Assembly: GCF_014654205.1 (NCBI RefSeq)
Contig: NZ_BNAW01000026.1
Coordinates: forward strand, 1-64,000
From: Amycolatopsis bullii
GTDB lineage: Bacteria > Actinomycetota > Actinomycetes > Mycobacteriales > Pseudonocardiaceae
Reading direction: 5' to 3'
Length of the DNA: 64,000 nucleotides
The notes beneath the pieces are model-generated. The model was not told the origin of the DNA. It worked only from the letters and a program-made list of their open reading frames with translations, and made no database searches. Below are positions 33,635-41,466 of the stretch, one piece after another. How positions within the stretch are numbered: position 1 is the stretch's first letter; the number at the start of each line of letters is the position of its first letter. The translations under genes and the position numbers were made by a program.

Positions 33635-36070
33635 ATGACCGCACCGAAGGTCGTGATCATCGGCGCCGGCATCGTCGGCGCGAACCTGGCCGACGAGCTG
33701 ACCGCCCGCGGCTGGACCGACGTCACCGTGCTCGACCGGGGCCCGCTGCCGCGCACCGGCGGGTCGACGTCCCACGCGCCCGGCCTGGTCTTCCAGACCA
33801 ACGCGTCCAAGGCGATGACGGACTTCGCGAAGTACACCGTTTCGAAGTTCCTCGAGCTGGGCTGCTTCCTCCAGGTCGGCGGCATGGAGGTGGCCACCAC
33901 CCCGGCCCGCTGGGAGGACCTCAAGCGCAAGCACGGCTGGGCGACGTCGTGGGGTGTTCCCGGCGAGCTGATCGACGCCGAGGAGTGCGTCCGCCGCTGG
34001 CCGCTGCTGGACGGTTCCCGGATCTTCGGTGCGCTGCACGTCCCGACCGACGGGCTCGCGCGGGCCGCCAAGGCGGTCGAAGTGCTCGCCGCGCGGGCCG
34101 GTGCGCGCGGCGCGAAGTTCATCGGCTCCACGCGCGTGACCGACGTGCTGCAGGAAGGGGGGCGCGTCACCGGCGTCCGGACCGGCCAGGGCGACTTCCC
34201 GGCCGACGTCGTGGTGTCGTGCGCCGGGTTCTGGGGCCGCGAGATCGGCGCGATGGCGGGCATGGACGTCCCGCTGCTGCCGCTGGCCCACCAGTACGTC
34301 AAAACCGGGCAGGTCGCGGAGCTCGTCGGGCGCAACACCGAGGAGGTCGAAGCGAGCCTGCCGATCCTGCGCCACCAGGACCAGGACCTGTACTTCCGCG
34401 AGCACGTCGACCGGCTCGGCATCGGCTCCTACGCCCATCGGCCGATGCCGGTCGACGAGTCCACGTTGGACCCGACGGTGACCGAGACGGCCATGCCGTC
34501 CATGCTGCCCTTCACCGAAGACGACTTCGCGCCGTCGTGGGAGGAGAGCAAGCTCCTGCTGCCCGCGCTGGGCGGGACGAAGGTCGAGGAGGGCTTCAAC
34601 GGCATCTTCTCCTTCACCCCGGACGGCCAGTCGCTGGTCGGCGAGTCGGCCGACGTCCGCGGGTTCTGGCTGGCCGAGGCGATCTGGGTGACGCACTCCG
34701 CGGGCATCGCGAAGGCGGTCGCCCAGCTGCTGGTCGACGGACATTCCGAAGTGGACACCCACGACATCGACGTCCACCGCTTCGAAGAGGTCCAGCTGGC
34801 GCCGTCGTACGTGAGCGAGACGGCGCAGCAGAACTTCGTCGAGGTCTACGACATCCTGCACCCGCTGCAGCCCAAGCTGTCCCCGCGGGACCTGCGGGTG
34901 ACGCCGTTCCACGCGCGGCAGCGTGAGCTGGGCGCGGTGTTCCTGGAGGCGGCCGGCTGGGAACGGCCGCACTGGTTCGAGGCCAACGCGCCACTGCTCG
35001 AGAAGCTCCCGCACGACGCCCACCCGCCCGCGCGGGACGCGTGGTCGGCGCAGTTCCACTCGCCGATCGCGGCGGCCGAGGCGTGGCACACGCGCAACGG
35101 TGTCGCGCTGTACGACATGACGCCGTTGAAGCGCGTGGAGATCAGCGGTGCGGGGTCCCTGGAGTTCCTGCAGTCGCTGACCACCAACCAGCTGGACAAG
35201 TCGGTCGGTTCGGTGACGTACACGCTGATGCTCGACTCCGCGGCCGGCGTGCGGAGTGACGTCACGGTCGCGCGGCTCGAGCCGGAGGTGTTCCAGGCCG
35301 GGATCAACGGCACCATCGACGTCGACCACTTCGTCAAGCACGCGCCCGCGGGGGTGCGGGTCCGGGACATCACCGGCGGGACGTGCTGCATCGGTGTCTG
35401 GGGACCGCTGGCGCGGGACCTCGTGCAGCCGCTGTCGCGCGAGGACTTCTCGCACACGGGCCTGAAGTACTTCCGGGCGCGCAAGGCCCGGATCGCCGGG
35501 GTGCCGGTGGTCGCGATGCGGCTGTCCTATGTGGGCGAGCTCGGCTGGGAGATCTACACGAGCGCGGACAACGGCCTGCGGCTGTGGGACGCGCTGTGGG
35601 CGGCCGGGCAGCCCCTCGGCGTCGTCGCGGCCGGGCGGGCGGCGTTCAACAGCCTGCGGCTGGAGAAGGGCTACCGGCTGTGGGGCACCGACATGACCAC
35701 CGAACACGACCCGTACGAGGCCGGGCTGGCGTTCGCGGTCCGTCCCGCGAAGGGTGAGTTCCTGGGCCGGTCGGCCATCGAAGGCCGCAGTGAGGAGACG
35801 GCGTCGCGGCGGCTGCGGTGCCTGACGATCGACGACGGCCGCACGGTCGTGCTGGGCAAGGAACCGGTGTTCGTCGACGGCGTGGCCTCGGGGTACGTCA
35901 CGAGTGCCGCGTACGGGTACACCGTCGGGCGGCCGATCGCCTACGCGTGGCTCCCGGCGTCGGCGGACATCGGCAGCAGCGTGGAGATCGAGTACTTCGG
36001 CCGCCGGGTCGCGGCCACCGTGGCCGCCGAGCCACTGGTCGACCCCGGCATGGAGCGGATCCGGCGGTAA
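33635..36070 (+). CDS. dmg: Dimethylglycine oxidase
   Basis: Oxidises dimethylglycine to sarcosine and transfers the methyl group to THF. The 811-residue protein has an N-terminal FAD domain (IIGAGIVGANLADEL at 8-22). His47, in STSHAPGLVFQTN, aligns with the His that carries covalent FAD in Arthrobacter globiformis dimethylglycine oxidase. An FAO middle domain and a C-terminal GcvT domain (from about 440) follow, with a HARQRELGAVF-like entry and LGWEIYTS. The length is close to the 830 of the Arthrobacter enzyme. GAGGAG precedes the ATG. It closes the sox operon, so in pathway order it acts before the genes upstream of it. Sarcosine dehydrogenase is the main alternative. Confidence 0.88.
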   Translation: MTAPKVVIIGAGIVGANLADELTARGWTDVTVLDRGPLPRTGGSTSHAPGLVFQTNASKAMTDFAKYTVSKFLELGCFLQVGGMEVATTPARWEDLKRKHGWATSWGVPGELIDAEECVRRWPLLDGSRIFGALHVPTDGLARAAKAVEVLAARAGARGAKFIGSTRVTDVLQEGGRVTGVRTGQGDFPADVVVSCAGFWGREIGAMAGMDVPLLPLAHQYVKTGQVAELVGRNTEEVEASLPILRHQDQDLYFREHVDRLGIGSYAHRPMPVDESTLDPTVTETAMPSMLPFTEDDFAPSWEESKLLLPALGGTKVEEGFNGIFSFTPDGQSLVGESADVRGFWLAEAIWVTHSAGIAKAVAQLLVDGHSEVDTHDIDVHRFEEVQLAPSYVSETAQQNFVEVYDILHPLQPKLSPRDLRVTPFHARQRELGAVFLEAAGWERPHWFEANAPLLEKLPHDAHPPARDAWSAQFHSPIAAAEAWHTRNGVALYDMTPLKRVEISGAGSLEFLQSLTTNQLDKSVGSVTYTLMLDSAAGVRSDVTVARLEPEVFQAGINGTIDVDHFVKHAPAGVRVRDITGGTCCIGVWGPLARDLVQPLSREDFSHTGLKYFRARKARIAGVPVVAMRLSYVGELGWEIYTSADNGLRLWDALWAAGQPLGVVAAGRAAFNSLRLEKGYRLWGTDMTTEHDPYEAGLAFAVRPAKGEFLGRSAIEGRSEETASRRLRCLTIDDGRTVVLGKEPVFVDGVASGYVTSAAYGYTVGRPIAYAWLPASADIGSSVEIEYFGRRVAATVAAEPLVDPGMERIRR

Positions 36071-36094
36071 TCCACAGCAAGTCCATGGAAACGC

Positions 36095-36129
36095 ACCAGG
36101 AAATTCTCAGGAAGGGGGCGTTTCCTGGT
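36095..36129 (+). promoter_or_regulatory. Hairpin and SigE-like promoter before the HtrA gene
   Basis: ACCAGGAAA (36095-36103) and TTTCCTGGT (36121-36129) form a 9-bp inverted repeat with a 17-base spacer, after the dimethylglycine oxidase stop. Within it GGAAA (36099-36103) and CGTT (36119-36122), 15 bases apart, resemble an ECF sigma-E promoter (GGAAC / CGTT). HtrA/PepD genes of mycobacteria are known SigE targets. Terminator and promoter readings are both open. Confidence 0.4.
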
Positions 36130-36164
36130 ACGAGCCGGAGGCTTGTCGAGAGCTGGAGCTGTGC

Positions 36165-37487
36165 ATGAGCGAGTACGACCGAGGACCGCAAGGTGGCGGC
36201 GAGTACCCGTACGGCTACGGCCAGGGCGGATACTCGTCCGAGTACTACGGCCGGAACGGCTACCCGCAGGACCAGGGCTACTACGCCCAGCAGCCGTACG
36301 AGCAGCCGCGTGACCAGTGGGGACGCCCGTACCCGCAACCGACCTACGCCTACCCGCAGCCCGCCTACCAGCCACCGCCGCGCCGGCGGCACCCGCTGCG
36401 TGCGCTGACCGTCGCGGTCGTCGCAATCGCGCTGGCCGTGGTCGCCGGGCTCGGGATCGGACACCTGATCTCCGGGCCGAACGCGCCCACCGCGGGCGGC
36501 AACCAGAACTTCGGCTTCTCCGGGCCGCCCCAGGCGGCCAAGACGGTGCTCGACGTCGACGCCGTGTCGGCCAAGGTCAACCCGGCCATCGTGAACATCA
36601 ACACCGAGCTCGGGCTGCAGGGCGCGGCCGCGGCGGGCACGGGCATCGTGCTCACGGCGGACGGCGAGGTGCTGACGAACAACCACGTGGTCGCCGGCGC
36701 GACCAGCATCAAGGTCACCAGCATCGGCACCGGGGACACCTACCAGGCGGAGGTCGTGGGCTACGACCGCACCGAGGACATCGCCGTCCTGCAGCTGCGG
36801 GGCGCGTCCGGGCTGCCCACCGCGTCCCTCGGCGACTCGTCGACCGTGCAGGTCGGCGACCAGATCCTCGGCCTCGGCAACGCCGGCGGCCGCGGCGGCG
36901 ACCCGGTGCCCGCGCCGGGCACGGTGACGGCGCTGGGCCAGTCGATCACCGCCTCGGACGAGTCCAGCGGGTCGTCGGAGCAGCTCACCGGGCTCATCCA
37001 GGTCCGGGCGAACATCGAGTCGGGTGACTCCGGCGGCCCGCTGGTCAACGCGGACGCCCAGGTCATCGGCGTCGACACCGCCGCGTCCACCGGCTACCAG
37101 CTGAACGGGCGGCGCAGCGGCGGCACCGGGCAGGGCTTCGCCATCCCGATCAACCAGGCCGTCGACATCGCCCACAAGATCGTCGGCGGGCAGGCGTCCG
37201 ACAAGATCCACATCGGCAAGACGGCGTTCATCGGGGTTTCGGTGACGGACGGCCAGGGCGGGGCCAAGGTCCGCGAGGTGGTCCAGCGCGGGCCGGCGCA
37301 GAAGGCGGGCCTCGCGGCCGGCGACGTGATCACGGCCATCGACGGCAAACCGGTCGACTCGGCGACGACGCTGACGAACGTGATGGACACCCACCACCCC
37401 GGCGACCAGCTCACGGTGACGGTGACCGGCGCGGCCGGCGGTCAGCGGCAGCTCTCGGTCAAGGCCGTCGAAGGGCCGGTGGGCTGA
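36165..37487 (+). CDS. Membrane-anchored HtrA-type serine protease (S1C, PDZ)
   Basis: A quality-control protease acting outside the membrane. The 440-residue protein has a disordered cytoplasmic N-terminus rich in Tyr, Gly, Gln and Pro (1-85), then one TM (about 87-110). The trypsin-like domain (about 125-330) has His in LTNNHVV, Asp in RTEDIAVLQL and nucleophile Ser in ESGDSGGPLV. One PDZ domain follows (about 345-435: GPAQKAGLAAGDVITAIDG). The architecture equals mycobacterial PepD/HtrA. ATG 36165 has GGAG 6 bases upstream. It ends 1 base before the convergent MarR gene. Confidence 0.9.
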   Translation: MSEYDRGPQGGGEYPYGYGQGGYSSEYYGRNGYPQDQGYYAQQPYEQPRDQWGRPYPQPTYAYPQPAYQPPPRRRHPLRALTVAVVAIALAVVAGLGIGHLISGPNAPTAGGNQNFGFSGPPQAAKTVLDVDAVSAKVNPAIVNINTELGLQGAAAAGTGIVLTADGEVLTNNHVVAGATSIKVTSIGTGDTYQAEVVGYDRTEDIAVLQLRGASGLPTASLGDSSTVQVGDQILGLGNAGGRGGDPVPAPGTVTALGQSITASDESSGSSEQLTGLIQVRANIESGDSGGPLVNADAQVIGVDTAASTGYQLNGRRSGGTGQGFAIPINQAVDIAHKIVGGQASDKIHIGKTAFIGVSVTDGQGGAKVREVVQRGPAQKAGLAAGDVITAIDGKPVDSATTLTNVMDTHHPGDQLTVTVTGAAGGQRQLSVKAVEGPVG

Positions 37488-37488
37488 A

Positions 37489-37908
37489 CTAGCGCAGGGT
37501 TTCCTGAAGCACCTCGCGGTGCGTCTGCTTCGCCGCGACGTACTTCTCGCGGCCGGCGTCGGTGAGCGTGACGAAGATGCCGCGCCGGTCCACCTCGCAC
37601 AGCGCGCGCTCGACCAGGCCCTCCTTCTCCAGGCGGGCGACCAGCCGGGAGGTGGCGCTCTGGCTGAGGTGGATGGCCTCGGTCAGGTCGGCCGAGCGGC
37701 ACTTGAAGTCGCAGGTCGCGAGCCGTTCCAGGGCCTCGAACTCGTTCGCGCCGATGCCGTGGCGCTCCTGCAATCGGCACTCGAGCGTGCTGAACACGGC
37801 CGAGTAGCGGCCCAGCAGCTCGTGCCACTCCCGGACCAGGCCCTGTTCCACAGCGACGTCGCTCACGGCGACCAACTTAGCATGCGCGGACATCAGATGC
37901 AAACACAT
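37489..37908 (-). CDS. MarR-family regulator of the adjacent efflux gene
   Basis: A winged-helix regulator of 139 residues from the ATG at 37908, or 134 from the ATG at 37893. The winged helix-turn-helix lies in LTEAIHLSQSATSRLVARLEKEGLVERALCEVDRRG (read in parts). Three Cys residues (STLEC, TCDFKC) cluster around the helix-turn-helix, which could allow redox or metal sensing; this is inference. It is divergent from an EmrB-type pump, and the gap is full of GACATYAGATGC repeats and a 28-bp palindrome, so autorepression and pump control are likely. Confidence 0.83.
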   Translation of the reverse strand: MCLHLMSAHAKLVAVSDVAVEQGLVREWHELLGRYSAVFSTLECRLQERHGIGANEFEALERLATCDFKCRSADLTEAIHLSQSATSRLVARLEKEGLVERALCEVDRRGIFVTLTDAGREKYVAAKQTHREVLQETLR

Positions 37909-37946
37909 TTAATGCTTGGACATTAGATGCGCGCGCATGTAATGTC
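37889..37946. promoter_or_regulatory. MarR operator region
   Basis: GACATCAGATGC (37889-37900) and GACATTAGATGC (37919-37930) are direct repeats 30 bases apart. The second opens a 28-bp palindrome (37919-37946): GACATTA, G, ATGCGCGCGCAT, G, TAATGTC, with a single non-pairing position per arm. It ends 7 bases before the pump ATG at 37953, so a bound repressor would block initiation. Confidence 0.65.
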
Positions 37947-37952
37947 GCCGCC

Positions 37953-39410
37953 ATGAGCTCTTCCGTGTCCTTGTCCACCACCTCGACCCGGTGGGACGCA
38001 CGTCTCTGGGGTGTCCTGCTCACCGTTTCGATCGTCATCGGCCTCGACGCGCTCGACGTGTCGATGGTCGGGGTCGCGCTCCCGGCCATCCAGGCCGACC
38101 TCGGCCTGTCCACCAACGCGCTGCAATGGGTCGTCAGCGGCTACGTGCTCGGTTACGGCGGCCTGCTGCTGCTCGGCGGCCGCACGGCCGACCTGCTCGG
38201 CCGCCGCCGCGTGTTCCTCGTCGCCGTCGCGATCTTCGCGCTCGCCTCGCTGCTCGGCGGCCTCGTCGACGACGGCGCGCTGCTCATCGCGAGCCGCTTC
38301 ATCAAGGGCCTGGCCGCCGCGTTCACGGCGCCGGCCGCGCTGTCCATCATCACCACGACGTTCCAGGAGGGCCCGGCCCGCAACAAGGCGATCAGCATCT
38401 TCGCCGTGTTCGGCGCCAGCGGCTACTCCGCGGGCCTGGTGTTCTCCGGCCTGCTGACCGAGGTCGGCTGGCGCTGGACGTTCCTGCTCCCCGCCCCGAT
38501 CGCGCTGGTCGCGCTGGTGGCGGCGTGGAAGCTGATCCCGTCGTACCGCGCCGAAGAAGGCCGCGGCTACGACTTCCCGGGCGCCATCACCGGCGCCGCC
38601 GGTTCGCTGCTGCTGGTGTTCGGCGTGGTGGAGGCGCCGGAGATCGGCTGGGCGGCCCCGCGCACGCTGATCACGTTCGCCGTCGCGCTGGCGCTGCTGG
38701 TGACGTTCGTGGTCATCGAAAAGCGCAGCCGCCACCCGCTGCTGCGGCTGGGCATCCTGCGCTCGGGCCCGCTGGCCAGGGCCAACCTCGGCGGTGCGCT
38801 GTTCTTCGGCGCGTACATCGGCTTCCAGTTCGTCGTGATGCTGTACCTGCAGCGGGTCCTCGGCTGGTCGGCGCTGCAGACGGCGCTGGGTTTCCTGCCG
38901 GCGGCGCTGATCGTGGCGTTCGGGTCCCCGCGCATCGAGCCGCTGATCGACCGGGTGGGCACGCCCCGCACGATCTTCGCGGGCGTGGTCGCGCACGTCA
39001 TCGGCTACGCGCTGTTCCTGCGCATCGACGAGCACTCGGGTTACGCGGGCAGCGTGCTGCCGAGCATGATCCTGCTCGGCATCGGCTTCACGCTGGCGTT
39101 CTCGTCGCTGAACATCCAGGCCACGGCCGGTATCGCGGACGACGAGCAGGGCCTGGCCGGCGGCCTGCTGAACACGTCCCTGCAGGTCGGCGGCGCGATC
39201 GGCCTCGCCGTCGTGACGGCGGTGCTGACCGCCAACGGCGGCCGTGAAGCTTCGCCGGCCGCGCTGCTGACCGGGCTGACGCCGGCCTTGAGCGTGGTCA
39301 CCGGGATCGCGGTGCTGGGCCTGCTGATCGCGATCAGCGGCCTGGTGGCCCGCAAGCAGCCGGCCGAAGAGCCGGTCGTGGAGCAGGACCTGCTGGCCCT
39401 CGCGGACTGA
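37953..39410 (+). CDS. MFS drug/proton antiporter, EmrB/QacA (DHA2) type
   Basis: An efflux pump of 485 residues with about 14 membrane segments. Family signs are ALDVSMVGVALPAIQADLGLS in TM1, the motif A region GGRTADLLGRRRVF, and motif C-like GASGYSAGLVFSGLLTE. The substrate is unknown, probably a hydrophobic antibiotic or toxic compound. It is controlled by the divergent MarR gene. The 3' end is followed by a strong hairpin. The ATG at 37953 lies 7 bases after the operator palindrome, which leaves little room for a ribosome site. Confidence 0.88.
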   Translation: MSSSVSLSTTSTRWDARLWGVLLTVSIVIGLDALDVSMVGVALPAIQADLGLSTNALQWVVSGYVLGYGGLLLLGGRTADLLGRRRVFLVAVAIFALASLLGGLVDDGALLIASRFIKGLAAAFTAPAALSIITTTFQEGPARNKAISIFAVFGASGYSAGLVFSGLLTEVGWRWTFLLPAPIALVALVAAWKLIPSYRAEEGRGYDFPGAITGAAGSLLLVFGVVEAPEIGWAAPRTLITFAVALALLVTFVVIEKRSRHPLLRLGILRSGPLARANLGGALFFGAYIGFQFVVMLYLQRVLGWSALQTALGFLPAALIVAFGSPRIEPLIDRVGTPRTIFAGVVAHVIGYALFLRIDEHSGYAGSVLPSMILLGIGFTLAFSSLNIQATAGIADDEQGLAGGLLNTSLQVGGAIGLAVVTAVLTANGGREASPAALLTGLTPALSVVTGIAVLGLLIAISGLVARKQPAEEPVVEQDLLALAD

Positions 39411-39430
39411 GCCGGCCGAGGGGGGAGAAC

Positions 39431-39470
39431 GCGGAAGGGCCACCATCGCGGGGGATGGTGGCCCTTCCGC
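39431..39470. terminator. Strong hairpin between convergent MFS genes
   Basis: A perfect 17-bp stem (GCGGAAGGGCCACCATC at 39431-39447 and its complement at 39454-39470) around loop GCGGGG. It stands between an MFS gene ending at 39410 and another ending at 39565 on the opposite strand, so it can stop both. Confidence 0.8.
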
Positions 39471-39564
39471 ACAGCCGGACCGCCTTGGGGAACACCGGGC
39501 GGAGCGAGCGGTCCGGCACCGGAACTTGTCGGTGTCCCCGGGTAGCGTGGAAATCGGGGGCTGC

Positions 39565-40941
39565 TCAGACAGTCACCGCCGCCCGCTCGGCGCCGCGGAA
39601 TCGCAGCGCGGCCACCGCCGTCACCACGATCCCGGCCGCCGCCAGCAGCACCGCCGTCCGCAGACCGTCCACTGTGGCCGATCGCAGTGTCGCACCCGAA
39701 AGCCCGTGCGTGCCCGCGTTGGCCACCGCCACGAACACCGCCAGCCCCACCGAGCCGCCGACCTGCTGGGCCGTCGACGCCACTCCGGACGCCACTCCCC
39801 GGTCCGCCGCCGGGATCCCGGCCGTCGCCGCGCCGAACATCAGCGTGTAGCCCGCGCCCTGCCCCAGCCCCAGCACGACCAGCGCCGGCACCAGCTCCAG
39901 GTAGGACGCCTCCAGTGTCATCGACAACCCCAGCATGACCGCCCCGGCTCCGCCGACGACCAGGGACACCACCAGCGTCGGCCGGGTCCCGCAGCGGGTG
40001 GCCAGCCGGCCCGCGGCCTGCGAACCCGCGGCGATCGCCACCATCGGCACCCCGAACGCCAGCCCCGTCGCCAGCGCGCCGTAGCCGTGCACGCCCTGGA
40101 AGTACCCGGTGAGGAAGTACAGCAGCGTCCCGAACGTGCCCATGTAGAGGAACGTCACCACCACGCCCGTCCCGAGGTTGCGCTCCCTCAGCAGCCGCAC
40201 CGGCAACAGCGGGTCGCGGCTGCGGCGCTCGATCACCGCGAACGCGGCTAGTGAAGCGAGACCGGCCAAAGCCGGGACCAGCACCGGCGTCCAGCCCAGC
40301 TCCGGGCCTTCGACCAGCGCGAACACCGCCAGCGTCGTGCCGAGGGTCGCGGTCAGCGCGCCGGTGAGGTCGAACCGGCGGCCCGGCTCCCGCGCGGGAT
40401 CCGCCGCCAGCACCGGAAACGCGAGCAAAGCGGCGGCCGCGGCCAGCGGGACGTTCACGAAGAACACCGCCGCCCAGCCGAAGGCCTGCGTCAGCACCCC
40501 GCCCAGCAGCGAGCCGAGGATCATCCCGCTGCCGCCCGCGGTGCCCCACACCGCGAACGCGCGGTTGCGCTCGCGACCGGCCGCGAACGACGTGCTGACC
40601 AGGGTCAGCGTCGCCGGGAAGAGCAGCGCCCCGCCCAGGCCCTGGCCGGCCCGGGCCGCGATGAGCAGGCCGGGGGTCCCGGCCAGGCCGCCGGCCAGCG
40701 ACGACACCGCGTAAAGCGCGCAGCCCAGCGCGAACATCCGGCGCGGGCCGAACAGGTCGCAGGCCCGCCCGCCGAGCAGGAGCGCCCCGCCGAACGCCAC
40801 GGCGTAGGCACTCACCACCCACTGCAGGCTCTGGGCGCCGAACCCGAGCTCGCGGCCGATGTCCGGCAGCGCCACGTACACGATGTTGTAGTCCAGGGAA
40901 ATGATCAGCTGGGCGAAGGCCAGCAACGCCAGGCGCTTCAC
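39565..40941 (-). CDS. Second MFS transporter, DHA2 type
   Basis: A 458-residue transporter with about 14 membrane segments. TM1 reads LISLDYNIVYVALPDIGREL, motif A is GGRACDLFGPRRMF, and the motif C region is GTAGGSGMILGSLLGGVL. It is clearly a different paralogue from the pump at 37953 and lacks its own regulator. Its GTG at 40941 overlaps the stop of the AhpD-like gene (GTGA), so the two are coupled. A shared role in removing and detoxifying an electrophilic or oxidising compound is inference. Confidence 0.87.
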   Translation of the reverse strand: MKRLALLAFAQLIISLDYNIVYVALPDIGRELGFGAQSLQWVVSAYAVAFGGALLLGGRACDLFGPRRMFALGCALYAVSSLAGGLAGTPGLLIAARAGQGLGGALLFPATLTLVSTSFAAGRERNRAFAVWGTAGGSGMILGSLLGGVLTQAFGWAAVFFVNVPLAAAAALLAFPVLAADPAREPGRRFDLTGALTATLGTTLAVFALVEGPELGWTPVLVPALAGLASLAAFAVIERRSRDPLLPVRLLRERNLGTGVVVTFLYMGTFGTLLYFLTGYFQGVHGYGALATGLAFGVPMVAIAAGSQAAGRLATRCGTRPTLVVSLVVGGAGAVMLGLSMTLEASYLELVPALVVLGLGQGAGYTLMFGAATAGIPAADRGVASGVASTAQQVGGSVGLAVFVAVANAGTHGLSGATLRSATVDGLRTAVLLAAAGIVVTAVAALRFRGAERAAVTV

Positions 40942-41399
40942 CGGGCCACCCGCTCGTCCGTGCCCGGCACCTTCGCCGTCGTGATGGCGATGCGGTTCCA
41001 CGTGTTGATGGTGAAGATCAGCGCGAGCAGCTGGGCCAATTCCTCTTCGCCGAACTCCTCGAGCGCGGCGGCGTAGACGTCGTCGGGGACGCCGCCGTCG
41101 TGGATGAGTGTGACGGCTTCGGTCAGCGCCAGCGCCGCCCGCTCCTTCTCGCTGAAGAAGTGGCCGGCCTCGCGCCACACCGCGACCATGTGCAGCCGCT
41201 CCTCGCTTTCGCCCGCCTTGCGGGCGTCCGAGGTGTGCATGTGCAGGCAGTACGCGCAGCGGTTGAGCTGCGACGCGCGGATCTGGACCAGCTCGACCAG
41301 CGCGGGGTCCAGCCCGGCGCGAGCGGCGGCGTCGAAGCCGATCAGGGCCTTGAAGGCCTTCGGGGCGGTCTTGGCGAAGTTGAGGCGGGAGTTCGTCAT
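40938..41399 (-). CDS. AhpD-like carboxymuconolactone decarboxylase-family protein
   Basis: A 153-residue helical protein. The active motif CAYCLHMHTSDARKAG has two Cys and a His, as in AhpD-type alkylhydroperoxidases rather than true carboxymuconolactone decarboxylases. It probably reduces peroxides or acts on a quinone/lactone. ATG 41399 is preferred over the upstream frame start at 41453. TAGATT (minus strand, 41412-41407) lies 7 bases before it, as a -10 element of a leaderless mRNA would. It is divergent from a MocR regulator with a long inverted repeat in the gap. Confidence 0.83.
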   Translation of the reverse strand: MTNSRLNFAKTAPKAFKALIGFDAAARAGLDPALVELVQIRASQLNRCAYCLHMHTSDARKAGESEERLHMVAVWREAGHFFSEKERAALALTEAVTLIHDGGVPDDVYAAALEEFGEEELAQLLALIFTINTWNRIAITTAKVPGTDERVAR

Positions 41400-41420
41400 G
41401 ACCAGAAATCTAGGGCCGGT

Positions 41421-41466
41421 TTGACCCACGTGTAGGGTGCATTTCCGTGGCAAAAGCGTGGGTCAA
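41421..41466. promoter_or_regulatory. MocR operator overlapping the regulator's start codon
   Basis: TTGACCCACG (41421-41430) and CGTGGGTCAA (41457-41466) are a perfect 10-bp inverted repeat with a 26-base spacer. The left arm lies between the divergent genes; the right arm lies inside the first codons of the MocR gene (GTG at 41447). Binding across both arms would repress its own gene and control the AhpD-MFS pair. Confidence 0.55.

Noticed and set aside
36165..37487. HtrA gene as last member of the sox operon
   Set aside because: There is a gap of 94 bases with a hairpin and a separate promoter-like element, and the function is unrelated.
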